A stretch of DNA of 64,000 nucleotides from the NCBI GenBank assembly GCA_002338565.1, contig DDIN01000002.1:186001-250000 (forward strand). The letters are read 5' to 3'. Positions 26,045 to 34,428 of the stretch are shown here, one piece after another. Positions within the stretch are counted from its first letter, which is position 1, and each line of letters begins with the position of its first letter. Under the pieces are notes generated by a model. It saw only the letters and a program-made list of their open reading frames with translations. It searched no databases and was not told where the DNA came from. The DNA is from Hyphomonadaceae bacterium UBA1849 (lineage in GTDB: Bacteria > Pseudomonadota > Alphaproteobacteria > Caulobacterales > Hyphomonadaceae). Made by a program: the position numbers and the translations under genes.

Positions 26045-26448
26045 GAGGACGTAAGCGTAAGGCGGAAGAGTCCGAAGTCGATCTGACACCAATGCTCGAC
26101 ATCGTATTCATTCTTCTTATCTTCTTTATTGTGACCGCGACCTTCATCAAGGAAAACGCGATCGACCTGACACCACCGCCTCCGGCTCCGCCGGATCAGC
26201 CGGTAAACCCTCAGCCTACGGTGCTTATCCGTATCACTGAGGACAGCCTCGTCACGGTCAATGGTCGTCTTTCGGATGTTGGCTCTGTGCGGGCTGCGAT
26301 TGAACGGCGGATTGCGGAAAATCCGGAAAGCGCTGTTCTGGTTCAGGCACACCCCCGTGCCCGCAACCAACTGGTCATCATGATTGTTGACCAGGCTCGT
26401 AGCGCCGGCATTGAGAATGTCGGTTTCACAGTCGACGCAACAGCATAG
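26041..26448 (+). CDS. exbD: ExbD/TolR-family protein, copy 1
   Basis: 135 residues, one membrane segment and a periplasmic domain. The invariant proton-carrying Asp is in DLTPMLDIVFILLIFF near residue 21. A Pro-rich linker (TPPPPAPPDQP) follows and the periplasmic fold ends at VGFTVDATA. Part of the ExbB-ExbD motor that energises TonB. Overlaps the exbB stop. Confidence 0.9.
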   Translation: MRGRKRKAEESEVDLTPMLDIVFILLIFFIVTATFIKENAIDLTPPPPAPPDQPVNPQPTVLIRITEDSLVTVNGRLSDVGSVRAAIERRIAENPESAVLVQAHPRARNQLVIMIVDQARSAGIENVGFTVDATA

Positions 26449-26457
26449 GAGATCGTC

Positions 26458-26865
26458 ATGGCTCGAAAAGTACGTGCCCGCGAAGCTGAGGAACAGGCGC
26501 TTGACCTGACTCCAATGCTCGACGTGACGTTCATCCTGCTTATCTTTTTCATCGTCACCGCGCAGTTCATCAAGCTGCCGGGTGTGGATATCAGCCGCAC
26601 GGACGCTGAGAATGATAACAACATTGCGCCGCTCGGGATCATTATCGCGATCGACGAAAACAGCGATGTTTTCGTTGCCCGCGAGAAGATTGAGCTGAAC
26701 GAGCTTGAATTCACGATCCGTGAACTTCGCGAAGGCAATTCCAAAGGGGAAATCGTTCTCCAGGTGGATAATGCTTCTGAAGCGGGTGTTCTCGACACTG
26801 TGATGCAGGCAATTGTTTCAGCAGACCCTGAGTCCGCTGTGAACGTGTCGACTGAGCTGGACTAA
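26458..26865 (+). CDS. exbD: ExbD/TolR-family protein, copy 2
   Basis: Second ExbD, also 135 residues, with the same Asp-bearing segment DLTPMLDVTFILLIFF near residue 24 and a shorter linker. The two copies differ over most of the periplasmic domain, so they are ancient or functionally distinct. Starts nine bases after copy 1. Tandem unlike ExbD subunits could build a heteromeric motor. Confidence 0.9.
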   Translation: MARKVRAREAEEQALDLTPMLDVTFILLIFFIVTAQFIKLPGVDISRTDAENDNNIAPLGIIIAIDENSDVFVAREKIELNELEFTIRELREGNSKGEIVLQVDNASEAGVLDTVMQAIVSADPESAVNVSTELD

Positions 26866-26878
26866 GGAGGACTACAAC

Positions 26879-27502
26879 ATGTTTAGTAACCCTTTGGTAC
26901 GCATCATTCTGGGTGTCCCATTTGCCGGTGCGATCGTCGTAGCTCTGTTCATTCTGATGGGCTGGCTCATTGAGCCTAAACCTATCGAACTTGGTGAAAA
27001 CGAGTTTCGCTCTCTCTCCCGCGTCACACCGCAGGAAGAGGCGACTGAAATCCGCCGTACGACACGTCAGAACGTTCAACGTATTCAGACAGCAGACCAG
27101 CCGCCGCCACCGCCGCGCCTGTCGTCTTCTCGCTCTGACGTGAACCTTCCGACGCCGCAGATCCAGGGTGCTGCACCTGCAACAGTCGAGATCGGAAACG
27201 TTTCCGGCTTCGCTCTGGACGCAGTTGCCGTGTCTGACCGTGACGCGCAGCCAATTCGTCCACCTGTTCCGTCTTACCCTACACGGGCTGCGGAACGTGG
27301 TATCGAAGGCACCTGTGATGTCCGGTTTGACGTGGACGAACGCGGACGCCCGTTCAACATTGAAGCAACGTGCACGGATAACGTGTTCGTTCGTGAAGCT
27401 GAACGTGCGGTTAGCCGTGTAGAGTTTGCACCGAAGATCGTCCGTGGGCAGGCGGTTCGCCGCGTGAACGTGGTCTATCCGATCTCGTTCAACCTGCAAT
27501 AA
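26879..27502 (+). CDS. tonB: Energy transducer TonB, copy 1
   Basis: 207 residues. One N-terminal membrane helix (FAGAIVVALFILMGWLIE), a Pro/Gln-rich linker (PPPPPRLSS, short compared with E. coli TonB), and a C-terminal TonB domain from about residue 130: RPPVPSYPTRAAERGIEGTC, then VRFDVDERGRPFNIEATC and VVYPISFNLQ. TonB contacts loaded receptors and opens them. A Cys pair about 17 residues apart is shared with copy 2 and with the solo domain at 32101. AAGGAGG upstream. Confidence 0.9.
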   Translation: MFSNPLVRIILGVPFAGAIVVALFILMGWLIEPKPIELGENEFRSLSRVTPQEEATEIRRTTRQNVQRIQTADQPPPPPRLSSSRSDVNLPTPQIQGAAPATVEIGNVSGFALDAVAVSDRDAQPIRPPVPSYPTRAAERGIEGTCDVRFDVDERGRPFNIEATCTDNVFVREAERAVSRVEFAPKIVRGQAVRRVNVVYPISFNLQ

Positions 27503-27592
27503 TTTTGAGGGCATGTGATTACGTAACAAAATATAGATTATTCTTTTATGTTATGATATAACTCTTCTTGTCGAAGGACGAAGGAGAGAAGC

Positions 27593-28234
27593 ATGCCCCA
27601 AAGATTATCCGGTTTTAGTTCTGATGCTGGCCGCCTGGCGGCCAGTTTCATCCCCGCCGCCGCTTTCACTCTGTGTTTGTTTGTTGTGATGGATCGGTTG
27701 GTGTCAGTCGGGGAAGTTCATTTGTCGGAGAGGACTGTGAGGCCTCTGGTGCGGATTACGCCGTTACCTGAAGAACCTCAGACCCTCAACCGCCGTGAAC
27801 CGATAGAACTTATTAGTGAGGTGCAACCTCCGCCAAGAATGGAACCGATCCGCTCGCCCTCATCGGAGGGGGTAGTTTTAGAGTTCTCTGAGTTCCCGGC
27901 GCCGGAAGCGGATTTTGATCCAGGGGCGATCGGAGATCTCGGAAGGACCGAGGTGAGGTTCGAGAGAGCGACTGGTGTGCCTGTTCGTGCACCAATTGTT
28001 GAATATCCGCATCGCGCTCTCACGCGCGGGATTGAAGGCGATTGCGAAGTCAGCTTTTCTATTGACGCAGCAGGCCGGCCATTCGGCGTTTCGGCAAGCT
28101 GCACCGATGAGATTTTTGCGCGCTCCAGCGCGCGCGCAGTTGAGCAAACCTTGTTCGCTGCACCCGTGAGAAATGGTGTACCGGTAGGTCAGGGCAACCT
28201 TGTCTATCCGATACAGTACAGGTTGGAAGACTAG
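27593..28234 (+). CDS. Energy transducer TonB, copy 2
   Basis: 213 residues: a hydrophobic segment FIPAAAFTLCLFVVMD near residues 18-33, a Pro/Glu linker, and a TonB C-terminal domain (APIVEYPHRALTRGIEGDCE, SIDAAGRPFGVSASC, YPIQYRLED). The Cys pair matches copy 1. A 90-base AT-rich gap separates it from copy 1, so it may have an extra promoter. Two TonB-type proteins in one operon could serve different receptors. Confidence 0.88.
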   Translation: MPQRLSGFSSDAGRLAASFIPAAAFTLCLFVVMDRLVSVGEVHLSERTVRPLVRITPLPEEPQTLNRREPIELISEVQPPPRMEPIRSPSSEGVVLEFSEFPAPEADFDPGAIGDLGRTEVRFERATGVPVRAPIVEYPHRALTRGIEGDCEVSFSIDAAGRPFGVSASCTDEIFARSSARAVEQTLFAAPVRNGVPVGQGNLVYPIQYRLED

Positions 28235-28264
28235 CAGCCGAATGACGGCTAGGGAGTGAAGACG

Positions 28265-29659
28265 ATGCGTAAAGCACAATGGATGACTGGCGTCCTCGGC
28301 GCTGCATTGATTGCATTTGCGGGAGTTGGTTCCGCTCAGGCGCAACAAGCGTGTGAAGCGACTGAGTTCGGCTCTGATGCGGGTCAGGTTTACCTGAACG
28401 CGGAGACCGAGCTGATCCAGAACGACAACCCTGCAGGCGCTCTGCAACAACTCAACCAGCTGCGTAGCATGGAATTGAACTGCTACGAGCGCGGTGCGAT
28501 GCTTCGCCTGAGCGCGGCTGTGAAGATCAACCAGGATGACCTGACGGGCGCTATTCGTGACCTTGAAGAAGCGATCCGCGTTGGCGCGATTGCCGGTGAT
28601 CAGGTTGGTGAAACTTATTATTCTATCGCGCAGCTTCACCTCCAGACGGAAAACGTTCAGCAGGCAAAAACCTATATGGATCGCTGGCTTGCAAGCGGCG
28701 CACGTCCAACTCGTGATCAGAACTGGCAGCTCGCGGTAATTCACCAGCAGCTTGAGGACTATCAAGGCGCGCTTCCATATGCTGAGCGTGTTCTTGCGGC
28801 AGATGGTGACAATGCCAGCCGTCAGACGATCGATTTCCTGATCTTCCTCTACGACCGTACAGGTGACCGCGCTAAGAAAGCTGAACTGCTTCAGCGTCTG
28901 CTGCGCTCTGATCCGAACGACCGTCGTGTTTGGGATGCGATCGCTGGTGACTATTATTCCGGTAACCAGGAACGCCGCGCGTTTGAGGTTTACAAAGCCA
29001 TGTACCTTGCTGGTCTTCTGACAGAAGAGCAGGAAATCATGCGCGTGGTGAACTTCTACAACCAGTTCAACGTACCGTTCGAAGCGGCGCGTATTCTGGA
29101 AATGGAAATGAACCGCGGTCGTGTGTCCAAGACTTTCGAACGTCTTGAGCTTCTGGCGACACTCTATCAGGTTGCCCGTGAATTTGACCGAGCGCTGCCG
29201 GCGATTCGTGAAGCCGCTCAGATGAGCCCGGACGGCAAAATGTATGAGCGTCTTGGTCGTTCCCTCTTCGAGCTTGGCGAGTACGAAGATGCGATCGAAG
29301 CTTATCAGTCCGCTATTTCCCGCGGTGGCCTCTCAGAGCCGGGCTATGCTCGCGTGATGATCGGTCAGGCGTTGTACGAACTTGATCGTAAAGGTGAGGC
29401 TCGCGACTACTTCAACGAAGCGACACGCTTCTCTGATGGTCGTCGTGCGGCAAACGGCTGGGTCAACTTCCTTGACTCCGAGGTTCGTACTCAACTCGCT
29501 CTGCAACGGTTCCAGCTCCAGACTCGTCTGCAAGGCCTGACCAACGAGAAGGACAGCTGTGAAGAGCTGCGCGTCTTCGGTAACAACCTGCCAGAGGGTT
29601 GCAGCACGATTGATGACCGTATCGCGGAAGTACAGGCCGAAATCGACCAACTCGGCTAA
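28265..29659 (+). CDS. Tetratricopeptide-repeat periplasmic protein of the TonB operon
   Basis: 464 residues. From the ATG at 28265 (AGGGAG upstream, better spaced than the GTG at 28256) a signal peptide runs to GSAQA. The body is made of tandem helical TPR-like units, e.g. GEYEDAIEAYQSAISRGG and AGQVYLNAETEL, over most of the length. TPR proteins close TtpC-type TonB2 operons in marine bacteria and may stabilise the complex. Starts 30 bases after TonB copy 2. A terminator follows at 29682. Confidence 0.88.
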   Translation: MRKAQWMTGVLGAALIAFAGVGSAQAQQACEATEFGSDAGQVYLNAETELIQNDNPAGALQQLNQLRSMELNCYERGAMLRLSAAVKINQDDLTGAIRDLEEAIRVGAIAGDQVGETYYSIAQLHLQTENVQQAKTYMDRWLASGARPTRDQNWQLAVIHQQLEDYQGALPYAERVLAADGDNASRQTIDFLIFLYDRTGDRAKKAELLQRLLRSDPNDRRVWDAIAGDYYSGNQERRAFEVYKAMYLAGLLTEEQEIMRVVNFYNQFNVPFEAARILEMEMNRGRVSKTFERLELLATLYQVAREFDRALPAIREAAQMSPDGKMYERLGRSLFELGEYEDAIEAYQSAISRGGLSEPGYARVMIGQALYELDRKGEARDYFNEATRFSDGRRAANGWVNFLDSEVRTQLALQRFQLQTRLQGLTNEKDSCEELRVFGNNLPEGCSTIDDRIAEVQAEIDQLG

Positions 29660-29681
29660 GATCGGTTGATCAGTATTATTG

Positions 29682-29714
29682 AAAAAGGCGCCCGCATACG
29701 CAGGCGCCTTTTTT
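29682..29714. terminator. Intrinsic terminator at the end of the TonB operon
   Basis: AAAAAGGCGCC (29682-29692) and GGCGCCTTTTT (29703-29713) form an 11-bp stem with T run. Also fits the convergent S9 peptidase gene. Confidence 0.93.
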
Positions 29715-29736
29715 GATTCCAGGCTGATGTACGCCC

Positions 29737-31845
29737 TTAAAGGTCGAGGGAGAACGCGTCGGTCTTGCCTGCGATTGCGAGCGCGAAGGCATATTCAATT
29801 GCCGTCTCTTTAAGTCCTTCGAAGCGTCCGGAGGCCCCACCATGTCCCGCATCCATATTGATGCGGAGGAAGTAAGGCCCGCCTTCAGGCGCTTCATGGC
29901 GAAGGGTCGCGACCCATTTGGCAGGCTCCCAATACGTCACACGTGGATCAGTGAGCCCGCCCGTAATCAGCATGGCAGGGTAGGGGCGCTGGGTGACCTG
30001 ATCGATAGGGGAATAGGCGCGTATCGTTTCATAGTCATCCTGGCTCTCAATCGGGTTCCCCCATTCCGGCCATTCGGGCGGCGTCAGAGGAAGATCGGCG
30101 TCTGACATCGTCGTCAGCACATCTACGAACGGTACGGCGGCTATAATGCCTGCAAAGAGTTCCGGGTCGAGATTGGATGCTGCGCCCATGAGGAGGCCAC
30201 CAGCCGAGCCGCCGTGCCCGACGACGCACCCTTCCTGCGTATAGCCTCGCTCTACGAGGTGGCGACCTGCAGCAACATAATCGCGGAACGTGTTTTCCTT
30301 CTTCTCCAGCTTACCATCGAGATACCATTGATAGCCGAGTGCCTGAGACCCGCGAATATGTGCGATGGCGTAAATAAAGCCGCGATCTACAAGGCTGAGA
30401 CGCCCGGTGCGGAAGTCGGCTGAAATAGTCACGCCATAGGAGCCATAGCCGTAGAGCAGCACAGGCGCGCTACCATCCAATGTTGTGCTAACATGACGAA
30501 GCAGGGTGACAGGCACCTCAGCGCCGTCGTGAGAGGGCGCCATGATGCGCTCCACCACATAGTCTTCAGGGTTATGACCCGATGGCACTTCGCGTGTCTT
30601 ACGCAAGGTGCGCTCGCGCGTTGTCATATTATAATCGAAGACCTGATCCGGCGTTGTTGGCGACGCATAGGCAAAACGCAGGATATCAGAGTCGTATTCA
30701 TAGCCACCTGCGAGGCCGAGATCATAGGCAGCCTCTTTCATCTCAATGGCGTGCTCGGCTCCGTCACGCGAACGGATGACGATACGCGGCAAACCTTTTT
30801 CGCGTTCTACGCGGACGAGGTGGTTCTCGTAAGAATCAATATCGAGAATGAGACGGCCCGCCTGATGCGGCAAAACTTCGGTCCAGTTTTCGCGGCCCGG
30901 AGCGCTGATCGGTGCTTTCACAATCTTGAAATCGACTGCACCGTCTGCATTCGTCAGGATGTAGAACTCGTTGTCAAAGTCGACGACCGAGTACTCAATG
31001 TCCGTTTCTCGCGGGGCAATGGTGACCAGCTCCGGATCGGTTTCGTCAGCGCTGAAGAAATGAACCTCAGACGTTGTATGGCCGCCTGTGCGTATAAAGA
31101 TGTATTTCTCAGACGGGCTCTGTTCAATGTTCACGAAGAAACCGGGATCGGTTTCCTCATACACCAGCGTGTCCTTACCAGTGCCCAGTACGCGACGATA
31201 CACGGCTGACGGGCGCCCCTGGTCATCACGATAGACCCAGAAGATCACATTCGAGCCAGCGCCCCATACAAAATCGCCGGTCGTGTTCTCAATCACGTCC
31301 GAAAGATGTTCGCCCGTAGCAATGTCGCGAACGGTTATGGTGTAGAACTCTGAGCCTTTGTCATCGACAGCTACGGCGATCAGTTTGTGGTCGGGCGACT
31401 GACAGATGTCACCGGTATCGAAATAGGCTTTGCCTTCGCCTTCGACATCCCCATCAAAAAGGATCTGGTATTCGGCATCTGTATCGAAGGCGTGTTCCCA
31501 TGGGCGCCGCGCATAGGCGCCATACTCGCCGCCTTCACGATGAAAGGTGAAATAGGCGAACGGGCCATCAGGCGTCGGCACGCTGGAATCGTCTTCTTTG
31601 ATTCGGCCCCGCATTTCCTGAAACAGTTCCTCGCGCAGCGCTTCAGAGGGATCTTCCAAGGCCGCCTTGGTGTAGGCGTTTTCAGCTTCCAGATAGGCTC
31701 GGATGTCGGCGGAAAGGACGCTCGGGTCCTTCATGACCGCCTGCCAGTTATCATCCTTCAGCCATGCATAGGGAGATACCCTTGTGTGCCCGTGCTGAGT
31801 GATCGTTTCAGAGCGTCTTTCAGCGATCGGCGGCGTTCGGGTCAT
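29737..31845 (-). CDS. ptrB: Oligopeptidase B, S9A prolyl-oligopeptidase family
   Basis: Serine peptidase cleaving short peptides after Arg/Lys, cytosolic. 702 residues. The N-terminal half is a seven-bladed beta-propeller; the C-terminal half is an alpha/beta hydrolase with GHGGSAGGLLMG (nucleophilic Ser), and an INMDAGHGG segment with the catalytic His, plus the YGYGSYG hallmark of the S9A family. The start at 31845 is preceded by AGGAC; the ATG at 31857 upstream is less well spaced. Single gene. Confidence 0.9.
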   Translation of the reverse strand: MTRTPPIAERRSETITQHGHTRVSPYAWLKDDNWQAVMKDPSVLSADIRAYLEAENAYTKAALEDPSEALREELFQEMRGRIKEDDSSVPTPDGPFAYFTFHREGGEYGAYARRPWEHAFDTDAEYQILFDGDVEGEGKAYFDTGDICQSPDHKLIAVAVDDKGSEFYTITVRDIATGEHLSDVIENTTGDFVWGAGSNVIFWVYRDDQGRPSAVYRRVLGTGKDTLVYEETDPGFFVNIEQSPSEKYIFIRTGGHTTSEVHFFSADETDPELVTIAPRETDIEYSVVDFDNEFYILTNADGAVDFKIVKAPISAPGRENWTEVLPHQAGRLILDIDSYENHLVRVEREKGLPRIVIRSRDGAEHAIEMKEAAYDLGLAGGYEYDSDILRFAYASPTTPDQVFDYNMTTRERTLRKTREVPSGHNPEDYVVERIMAPSHDGAEVPVTLLRHVSTTLDGSAPVLLYGYGSYGVTISADFRTGRLSLVDRGFIYAIAHIRGSQALGYQWYLDGKLEKKENTFRDYVAAGRHLVERGYTQEGCVVGHGGSAGGLLMGAASNLDPELFAGIIAAVPFVDVLTTMSDADLPLTPPEWPEWGNPIESQDDYETIRAYSPIDQVTQRPYPAMLITGGLTDPRVTYWEPAKWVATLRHEAPEGGPYFLRINMDAGHGGASGRFEGLKETAIEYAFALAIAGKTDAFSLDL

Positions 31846-32100
31846 ATAGGTCCTCATGAAGTTTGCGGCAGTTTCGGCTTGCGTTTTTGCCAGCGGAAAT
31901 TTGTGTCTTCATAAGGTAATATCTGCTTCGGATTACACCAGATGGATTGGCGTGATTTCGCCGTTTGAAATGCTTCAGTTATGTGATTTTGGTATTTATG
32001 ATAAATATAACATTCATATAAAACAGTGATCTATGAAATTATATGTTCAAATAATAGTCCGGATGTAGACAAAAAAATACAATAGTGACACATTGTTGTC

Positions 32101-32469
32101 ATGAAGAAACTTGTTGGAGTGCTTGGCACATTGGCCCTTGTCGTCAGCGTGATGCCGACCGCAACGGCCGAGCAGGGCGTTGAAGAAAACGCTCGTGATC
32201 TTACAATTGATGTCACCGGAACAGCTGTCCCAGCGAGCCTCGGTGAACTCACATATCCGTATTATGCTGCAGAGCGCGGCATGGCTGGTGAATGCTCCAT
32301 GGAGCTCAGCGTAGACGAAGCTGGTGAAGCGACGTCTTACCAGATCCGCGAATGCTCACATGCGACTTTCCGTCGTGCGGCAGAGTCCTTCGCGCGTACG
32401 CTGAACTATGCGCCAGCGGAAGCGGCTTCCACTCAGGAGCTGACTGTGTCCTGGGGCGCAGACAGCTAA
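32101..32469 (+). CDS. Free-standing periplasmic TonB C-terminal-like domain
   Basis: 122 residues. Signal peptide MKKLVGVLGTLALVVSVMPT cut at the AEQ region, then a TonB C-terminal-like domain: LTYPYYAAERGMAGECSMEL, SVDEAGEATSYQIRECS, RAAESFARTLNYAPA. It matches the domain of the two TonB proteins of the 27-28 kb operon, including the Cys pair, but has no membrane anchor or Pro-rich linker. The ATG at 32101 has no ribosome-binding site; the upstream 250 bases are AT-rich. It could compete for TonB boxes or act with a partner. Function inferred only from fold. Confidence 0.75.
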   Translation: MKKLVGVLGTLALVVSVMPTATAEQGVEENARDLTIDVTGTAVPASLGELTYPYYAAERGMAGECSMELSVDEAGEATSYQIRECSHATFRRAAESFARTLNYAPAEAASTQELTVSWGADS

Positions 32470-32487
32470 TCGCTTTCAAACAGACTT

Positions 32488-32513
32488 AACGCTCCGGAGC
32501 AATCCGGAGCGTT
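32488..32513 (+). terminator. Intrinsic-type hairpin after the TonB-domain gene
   Basis: AACGCTCCGGA (32488-32498) and TCCGGAGCGTT (32503-32513) form an 11-bp stem, followed by a short T-rich run. Confidence 0.8.
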
Positions 32514-32571
32514 TCCATTTTCTCGATTGGCAATTGAGCCCCCTCAAAAGTTCATGAGCGATCGAGACCTG

Positions 32572-32610
32572 ACCTCCGCTTCCAAAGAGCCTTGGAAGCG
32601 GAGGTTTTTT
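32572..32610. terminator. Intrinsic terminator before msrB 3' end
   Basis: ACCTCCGCTTCCAA (32572-32585) and TTGGAAGCGGAGGT (32592-32605) form a 14-bp stem, then TTTTT. Separates the convergent TonB-domain gene and msrB. Confidence 0.93.
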
Positions 32611-32611
32611 A

Positions 32612-33028
32612 TTATCCTTCGTCACGTGGAACGAAGTTCAGAACGGCGCCATTGATGCACCAGCGCAGGCCTGTTGGCGGCGGGCCGTCTTTGAAGACAT
32701 GGCCCTGGTGAAGGCCGCAAACAGCGCAATGGCATTCGGTACGGGGCACAATCATTTTGAAATCACGCTTTGTATCGACCACGCCTTCGGAGGCCGGCTG
32801 GAAGAAACTCGGCCAGCCGGTGCCAGATTCAAATTTATGGTCGGATTGCCAGAGCACCGTATCGCACCCGACGCAGTGATAATCGCCGTCGCGTTTTTCG
32901 TCCTGATAATTGCCCGGAGTGAACGCGCGCTCTGTGCCGTCTTTAACGCCAACGCGGTATTGCTCCTCGGTTAGGACCGATTTCCATTCTTCGTCGCTGC
33001 GGACAACCTTTGGGGGTGTTTGGGTCAT
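32612..33028 (-). CDS. msrB: Peptide-methionine (R)-S-oxide reductase MsrB
   Basis: Repairs methionine-R-sulfoxide in oxidised proteins. 138 residues, usual length. Two zinc CxxC pairs (HCVGCD and HCAVCG), the conserved GTGWPSFF segment and the catalytic Cys in RWCINGAVLNF. The usual RYCxNSASL is altered to RWCINGAVL but the Cys and Asn are kept. Cytosolic, no signal peptide. Divergent from the methyltransferase gene at 33121. Confidence 0.93.
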   Translation of the reverse strand: MTQTPPKVVRSDEEWKSVLTEEQYRVGVKDGTERAFTPGNYQDEKRDGDYHCVGCDTVLWQSDHKFESGTGWPSFFQPASEGVVDTKRDFKMIVPRTECHCAVCGLHQGHVFKDGPPPTGLRWCINGAVLNFVPRDEG

Positions 33029-33120
33029 AAAACGTCCTTCCTGACAGTCTTTACGAAAATTTAGGTCAAATACGGGCAGATTCTATCATCAATGGTTAAA
33101 CCCCGCAGAGGTTTCGTTAA

Positions 33121-34428
33121 ATGTCAGAAGTTTCGCAAGGCAGTTCGCTCTTTCCGCGCCGTACGCGCTGCCGCCTGACGGATGCGCCTCTGCAGACGAT
33201 CATGGACCTAGGCCATCAGTCGCTGACGGGGGTTTTTCCCAAGTCTCCTGAAGACAAGGTCTCTGTAAGTCCTCTGGAACTCGCATTCTGTGAAGAGTCC
33301 GGCCTTGTTCAGCTTCACCATGATTATCCAGGCGAGCTGATGTATGGCGAGACATACGGATATCGCTCCGGTCTCAACGCTTCGATGGTGCGCCATCTGG
33401 AAGCAAAGATTTACGATCTTGAAAAGCGTGTGCGCCCGCTTGGTGCTGGCGACGTCGTTCTGGATATCGGCGCAAACGATGCAACGTCGCTCAAAGCCTA
33501 TAAAACGCCGGGCATTGAGCGTATTGGCATTGACCCGAGCGCCGAGAAATTCCGCCGCTTCTACACTGACGATATTGCGCTGAAGGTCGACTTCTTCAAC
33601 GAAGAAACCTATCGCGCCGCCACCGGCAAACAGGCCAGCATCGTGACATCCATCGCAATGTTCTATGATCTGCCGGATCCGGTATCGTTCGTGAAGGATA
33701 TCGCTAGCGTGCTTGCGGATGACGGTATCTGGCATTTCGAGCAGAGCTATCTGCCGCTCATGCTTCGCCAGCTTGCTTATGACACAGTGTGTCAGGAACA
33801 TCTGGAATACTATTCGCTGACAGTCGTGAAGAACATCCTTGCGCAAGCGGGTCTGAAGATTGTCGATGTTGAGCTTAACGGTACGAATGGCGGCTCGTTT
33901 GCGGTAACTGCGGCGCATCAGGGTAATCGCAATATTCCGGTCAATCAGGCTGCAATTGACGAGCTTTTACAGGCGGAAGTCGCAGCTGGCCTGCATACGA
34001 TGATGCCGTATCTGGACTTTGCGCAGCGTGCTGAGTTCCACTCTAAAATGCTCGTTGAGAAGCTTCAAAGCCTCAAAGCAGACGGCAAGCGTATTCTGGG
34101 GCTGGGCGCCTCAACCAAAGGCAATGTCATCCTGCAATACGCGGGTATTGGCCCTGATATGCTGGATGCAATCTCCGACGTGAACCCTGATAAATGGGGC
34201 TGTGTCACGCCGGGAACGCATATTCCGATTGTACCGGAAGACGTCGCGCGCTCTATGAAACCGGACTATTTCCTCGTGCTGCCGTGGCATTTCCGTGAAG
34301 GCATTATCCAGCGCGAGGCCGAGTTCCTGGCCGGCGGCGGAAAGCTGATCTTCCCGCTGCCGGAGGTCGAGATTGTCTCCGCGACCGAGGTTGTGAACCT
34401 CGAGGCCGAGTTTAGAAAAGCGTCTTAA
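33121..34428 (+). CDS. SAM-dependent C-methyltransferase-like protein (TylC3/NovU type)
   Basis: 435 residues. The layout matches the family that C-methylates sugar nucleotides: an N-terminal zinc-type segment (TRCRLTDAPLQTIMDLGHQSL, where the usual second Cys is not obvious), a class I methyltransferase core with DVVLDIGANDATSLKAY, and a C-terminal domain containing GLGASTKGNVILQYAGI. The substrate is probably a nucleotide sugar or related sugar; no sugar genes are adjacent, so this is an inference. The 3' end overlaps the OYE gene by 17 bases (convergent). Confidence 0.8.
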   Translation: MSEVSQGSSLFPRRTRCRLTDAPLQTIMDLGHQSLTGVFPKSPEDKVSVSPLELAFCEESGLVQLHHDYPGELMYGETYGYRSGLNASMVRHLEAKIYDLEKRVRPLGAGDVVLDIGANDATSLKAYKTPGIERIGIDPSAEKFRRFYTDDIALKVDFFNEETYRAATGKQASIVTSIAMFYDLPDPVSFVKDIASVLADDGIWHFEQSYLPLMLRQLAYDTVCQEHLEYYSLTVVKNILAQAGLKIVDVELNGTNGGSFAVTAAHQGNRNIPVNQAAIDELLQAEVAAGLHTMMPYLDFAQRAEFHSKMLVEKLQSLKADGKRILGLGASTKGNVILQYAGIGPDMLDAISDVNPDKWGCVTPGTHIPIVPEDVARSMKPDYFLVLPWHFREGIIQREAEFLAGGGKLIFPLPEVEIVSATEVVNLEAEFRKAS

